Assembly (NCBI GenBank): GCA_905234775.1
Contig: CAJOJC010000070.1
Span: forward strand, 1-8,427
Direction: 5' to 3'
DNA length: 8,427 nucleotides
Source: an uncultured Bacteroidales bacterium
GTDB taxonomy: Bacteria > Bacteroidota > Bacteroidia > Bacteroidales > UBA932
In this document: one piece after another, positions 5,441 through 8,427 of the stretch
Layout of the letters: every line of letters starts with the position of its first letter
Numbering within the stretch: the stretch's first letter is position 1
The notes under the pieces: generated by a model
What the model was told of the DNA's origin: nothing
Databases searched by the model: none
Seen by the model: only the letters and a program-made list of their open reading frames with translations
Program-made: the position numbers and the translations under genes

Positions 5441-5991
5441 TACAACCAATTTATTTATACGGATCGGAAGTCCTCCGCAAGAAAGCGGAGCCGGTCGACC
5501 TGAACGACAAAGAGGGAATAGCTGCCCTCGTCCAGGATCTTAAGGATACGCTCAAAGTCAGCGAAGGCTGCGGCCTCGCAGCGCCCCAGATAGGCGTTTC
5601 GAAAAGAGTCCTGATAGTAGACGGAGACGAAGTCGCGGAGACTTATCCTTACCTGAAGGGCTTCAAGAGAACTCTTATCAATCCTGTAGTCGTAGCTGAA
5701 TCCGAAAAGAAATGTGAATTCGCGGAAGGCTGCCTCAGCATCCCCGGAATCTATTCAGACGTAGTAAGGCCTGCGGAGCTTACCGTAGAGTATTACAACG
5801 AGGCCCTGGAAAAAGTTACCGAGACCTTCGACAAGTTCGGCGCAAGGATGATCCAACACGAAATGAGCCACCTGGACGGCGTCCTGTTCACGGACCTAGT
5901 CCCGCCCATCCGCCGGAAGATGATCTCCAGCAAACTTATCGGAATCGCAAAAGGAAAAGTATCGACACATTATAAATCACGCATCAAATAA
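5437..5991 (+). CDS. def: Peptide deformylase
   Basis: This 184-residue metalloenzyme removes the N-terminal formyl group from nascent proteins at the ribosome exit. The three family motifs are seen: GCGLAAPQIG at 44-53 (Q51), EGCLS at 97-101 with metal ligand C99, and QHEMSH at 140-145 with metal ligands H141 and H145 and catalytic E142. The residue before the second histidine is Ser144, where most deformylases have Asp (HExDH); the metal ligands are unaffected. Length is normal for a Bacteroidota enzyme, with a basic C-terminal tail (KGKVSTHYKSRIK). The start overlaps the ruvX stop by 4 nt, and the mutase gene starts 7 nt after its TAA. It is probably active. Confidence 0.95.
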   Translation: MIQPIYLYGSEVLRKKAEPVDLNDKEGIAALVQDLKDTLKVSEGCGLAAPQIGVSKRVLIVDGDEVAETYPYLKGFKRTLINPVVVAESEKKCEFAEGCLSIPGIYSDVVRPAELTVEYYNEALEKVTETFDKFGARMIQHEMSHLDGVLFTDLVPPIRRKMISSKLIGIAKGKVSTHYKSRIK

Positions 5992-5998
5992 CACTAAA

Positions 5999-7366
5999 AT
6001 GGGAGCATTTCATGCATATGACATCCGTGGTATCTACGGAGTCGACTTCGACAAAACCACGGCCTACAAGGTAGGTTATTTCCTGCCCTCTCTCCTGAAG
6101 ACTGACAAGGTCCTCGTGGGCCGCGACTGCCGTACCTCTTCAGACGAGATCCACGACAACCTCATCAAGGGAATCACAGACGCCGGAGCAGACGTCTACG
6201 ATATCGGCCTGAGCAGTACGCCTATGGTCTATTTCGCTACTGCGAACTACGGCTTCAACGCCTCCGTACAGATTACTGCATCACACAACCCCGCCGAATA
6301 CAATGGAATGAAAGTCTCCCGCGAGAACGCCCTGCCCGTCGGATACGACGCCGGCCTAGGCCAGATCAAGGAGTGGATCGAAGAGGGTCGCGAGACCCCT
6401 ATCGCCGCTAAGCGCGGAACAGTCTACGAGAAAGACATCCACAAAGACTATATCGACTTCATGCTGAAGTACAAGGGTGACTACAGCGATCTGAACATCG
6501 CCTTCGACCTCTCGAACGGTATGGCCAACCTCTTCGCAAAGGAGATTTACGGCGAGAAGCCCCACTACCTGTTCGATACCCTCGACGGCCGTTTCCCGAA
6601 CCACGAACCGAACCCGCTCGTGGCGAAGAACGTGGAGCCGCTGAGGCAGCTCGTGAAGAAAGTAAAGGCAGACATCGGCGTTATCTACGACGGCGATGCA
6701 GACCGAGTAATGTTCGTGGACGAAAAGGGCGATTTCGTCGCTCCCGACCTCGTAATCGCGATGATGGCGAAGTACTTCTGCGATGAGAGGGGAGCCAAGA
6801 ATCCGCTTGTCCTTCAGGAAATCCGCAGCTCAAAGGCCGTAGCCGAGTACCTGCAGAAATACAATGCAGACGTCCATACATGGAGAGTGGGCCGCGCCTT
6901 CGCCGCCCCGAAACTCCGCGAGATCGACGGCCTCTGGGGAGGCGAGTTAGCGGGCCACTATTACTTCAAGGATTTCTTCTACTCAGACAGCGGACTCCTC
7001 GCTTCGATGATAGTCCTGAGGATTGTCGCCGCCCTGAAGAAAGAGGGCAAGACCTTCAGCCAGCAGATCGCAGAGATCGCCGGTTACGAGAACTCGGGCG
7101 AGATCAACTTCAGGCTGGAAGACAAAGCCGGCGCGATGAAAGCCGTCTGCGATCACTTCCGCAAGGAGCTCGGCGAGCCCCAGAAGTTCATGGACTTCGA
7201 CGGCTTCCGTCTGGAATATCCTACATGGTGGTTCAACGTCAGGCCTTCGAATACCGAGCCCTATCTGAGGTTCATCTGCGAGGCTACTACTCAGGAAGAA
7301 CTTCAGGCCAGGATAGCCGAAGTAAGCGACATCCTTGTAAACAAGTTCGGCGGAATCCGCAGCTAG
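5999..7366 (+). CDS. manB: Phosphomannomutase/phosphoglucomutase
   Basis: This 455-residue enzyme of the alpha-D-phosphohexomutase family interconverts hexose 6-phosphate and 1-phosphate, feeding GDP-mannose or UDP-glucose type precursors for surface glycans. The four family loops are in order. The phosphoserine loop TASHNP is at 93-98 (S95). The Mg-binding loop DGDADR is at 231-236. The sugar-specificity loop GGELAGHYYF (314-323) has Glu and Gly as in bifunctional PMM/PGM enzymes. The phosphate-binding loop RPSNTEPYLR is at 415-424. The N-terminal HAYDIRGIYG is also typical. Before the sugar loop the sequence is RVGRAF, where many relatives have a VGH-type motif, but I would not infer a change of substrate from this. 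Length fits the family (about 450-465). It starts 7 nt after def and ends in TAG, 3 nt before the broken HAD gene. The symbol is by family; mannose versus glucose preference is not resolved. Confidence 0.93.
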   Translation: MGAFHAYDIRGIYGVDFDKTTAYKVGYFLPSLLKTDKVLVGRDCRTSSDEIHDNLIKGITDAGADVYDIGLSSTPMVYFATANYGFNASVQITASHNPAEYNGMKVSRENALPVGYDAGLGQIKEWIEEGRETPIAAKRGTVYEKDIHKDYIDFMLKYKGDYSDLNIAFDLSNGMANLFAKEIYGEKPHYLFDTLDGRFPNHEPNPLVAKNVEPLRQLVKKVKADIGVIYDGDADRVMFVDEKGDFVAPDLVIAMMAKYFCDERGAKNPLVLQEIRSSKAVAEYLQKYNADVHTWRVGRAFAAPKLREIDGLWGGELAGHYYFKDFFYSDSGLLASMIVLRIVAALKKEGKTFSQQIAEIAGYENSGEINFRLEDKAGAMKAVCDHFRKELGEPQKFMDFDGFRLEYPTWWFNVRPSNTEPYLRFICEATTQEELQARIAEVSDILVNKFGGIRS

Positions 7367-7369
7367 GCT

Positions 7370-7942
7370 ATGTACGAGGCTGTGTTCTTCGATCTGGACG
7401 GCACCCTTTACGATAAGTCGGGGATGCCGGCCAGGTTTATATGGGCTGCTCTCAGGAGCGGCTGCCTGCGTCTGTTGGCGCGGGAAAGATAGAATGGATT
7501 TCGTACATCCAAAAAGCCTGCTTCATACGAGACACTTTTCACAGAAATCGCCAAGGGCAGCCGCTATTCAGCAGACGAGGTCCGGAAGTGGTATCACGAC
7601 TGGTATATGCCCACCATGGTCCGCCTGCTGGAGAAACACTACAAGATAGACGGAGAGACGGTCGCCATGGCCGCAGACTTCAAGGCCAAGGGCGCGAAGA
7701 TCGCAGTTCTTTCTGACTACGGTTGCGTCCGGGAGAAGCTTGTAGCCCTCGGCGGAGATCCGGCGATGTTCGATGCGCTGCTCGACTCGCCCTCGATCGG
7801 GGGCTACAAGCCGTGCCCGGACGTCTTTCTCGCCGCCTGCGCGGCGCTGGGCGCCGACCCTACCCGCTGCGCGCTGGTCGGCGACCGCCCCGACACCGAC
7901 GGCGGCTGTACAGCTGTCGGAATGACATATATTCAAAAATGA
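7370..7942 (+). pseudogene. HAD-superfamily phosphatase, interrupted by in-frame TAG
   Basis: One reading frame from 7370 to 7942 carries a complete HAD hydrolase with a single TAG at 7490-7492 (codon 41). Before the stop is MYEAVFFDLDGTLYD with nucleophile D8 and acid/base D10. After it, in the same frame, come cap-like sequence (SYETLFTEIAKGS, WYHDWYMPTMVRLL), motif II AVLSDYG, the motif III lysine in GGYKPCPDVF and motif IV VGDRPDTDGG. The expected product is about 190 residues, a small sugar- or nucleotide-phosphate phosphatase. Split at the stop, the first 40 residues hold the nucleophile and the rest (possible restart at 7607) lack it, so neither half should work alone. TAG is a normal stop here (rpsT, dxr and manB end in it), which argues against reassignment. 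The frame ends in ATGA shared with the next gene. A recent nonsense mutation, a base-call error or amber read-through are all possible. Confidence 0.78.
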
Positions 7943-8427
7943 ACAACATAGCAGTTTATACTCTGACTTCGGCGCTCCATGATCAGGCTGCGCTGGAGGC
8001 TTCGACCAGTAAGTTCCTGAAAGAAATCTTCCCTGAAGGGGACTTCGACCTGAAAGGCGCCGATTACGACGATTTCGGTACTCATGTCCTGGATCTGATC
8101 TATGTCAGGACAGGCGGTACTGAGGGAGAGTTCCTTAAACTGCTTCCCAAACTGAAAAACGTAAAGCACTTTTACCTTTTGACTTCCGGTAAGAGCAACT
8201 CCCTCGCTGCGTCGATGGAGATACTTTCTTACCTGAACCAGAACGGCCTGAGCGGAGAGATACTCCACGGCGGCGGCCTGGCGGAGCGCATCCAGTCGCT
8301 TGCCGGCGCCCGCGCGGCCCGCGGCTCCCTCCGGGGCAAGCGCCTCGGAGTCCTCGGCCGCCCCTCCGACTGGCTGATCTCCAGCTCCGCCGACCCCGTC
8401 GCCGTGGAAGCGAAGCTCGGCCTCGAG
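7939..8427 (+). CDS. FucI/AraA-like sugar isomerase family protein, 3' end missing
   Basis: An open frame starts with the ATG inside the HAD stop (ATGA overlap) and runs without a stop to the window edge, giving 163 residues so far (MNNIAVYTLTSALHDQAALE at the start). The patterns are VLDLIYVRTGGTEGEF, a strand-like LLTSGKSNSLAASMEILSYL with a Ser/Asn-rich turn, GEILHGG, and GKRLGVLGRPSDWLISS. This alternation of a GGTE-type loop, a SNSLAASMEI helix and a GRPSDWL turn recalls the N-terminal domains of L-fucose/L-arabinose isomerase-like proteins, but I recognise it only at fold level and could be wrong. No export signal is seen, so it should be cytoplasmic. Its position after a hexose mutase and a HAD phosphatase fits sugar-phosphate metabolism. 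Translation may depend on ribosomes arriving through the HAD gene, whose amber stop could reduce its expression. Confidence 0.6.
   Translation, partial: MNNIAVYTLTSALHDQAALEASTSKFLKEIFPEGDFDLKGADYDDFGTHVLDLIYVRTGGTEGEFLKLLPKLKNVKHFYLLTSGKSNSLAASMEILSYLNQNGLSGEILHGGGLAERIQSLAGARAARGSLRGKRLGVLGRPSDWLISSSADPVAVEAKLGLE

Noticed and set aside
6880..7416. Arg-rich plus-strand frame inside the mutase gene
   Set aside because: Shifted-frame shadow of manB; Arg/Pro-rich low-complexity translation and no motif.
7490..7492. TAG recoded as a sense codon throughout this genome
   Set aside because: rpsT, dxr and manB all end in TAG at the expected family length, so TAG works as a stop here.

Overview
The window looks like chromosome from a moderately GC-rich member of the Bacteroidota, most likely Bacteroidales. 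Evidence: a DUF4837 lipoprotein gene beside dxr and rseP, a typical Bacteroidota cluster; A/T-rich start regions without Shine-Dalgarno sequences; and promoter boxes of the Bacteroidota TTTG / TAnnTTTG type. Genus and family cannot be read from the sequence.

Layout. Positions 1-218 hold no credible gene but contain several short hairpins with GNA triloops on the + strand. A strong, probably bidirectional terminator (about 219-250) ends the minus-strand block. In transcription order (right to left) that block is: M23 peptidase, dxr, rseP, DUF4837 lipoprotein, tRNA-Glu(TTC), rpsT (S20) and tRNA-Pro(CGG). The joints are very tight: dxr overlaps the peptidase gene by 1 nt, rseP lies 7 nt after dxr, and DUF4837 lies 19 nt after rseP. 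Both protein genes that precede a tRNA take their stop codon from inside that tRNA. At about 5000-5027 the block meets a divergent plus-strand operon with only 26 bp between start codons. That operon is ruvX, def, a phosphomannomutase/phosphoglucomutase gene, a HAD phosphatase gene broken by one in-frame TAG, and the start of a gene that runs off the right edge and resembles FucI/AraA-type sugar isomerases.

Function. The minus block combines envelope maintenance (LytM-type peptidase, site-2 protease, lipoprotein), isoprenoid precursor synthesis (Dxr) and translation (two tRNAs, S20). The plus operon combines rRNA processing/Holliday-junction family protein RuvX, N-terminal deformylation of new proteins, and sugar-phosphate metabolism. 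This is mostly housekeeping DNA and I found no mobile element, CRISPR array or defence system. The points worth a second look are the CDS-tRNA overlaps, the hairpin-rich leftmost segment, the interlocked divergent promoters with an apparently leaderless ruvX, and the amber codon in the HAD gene.
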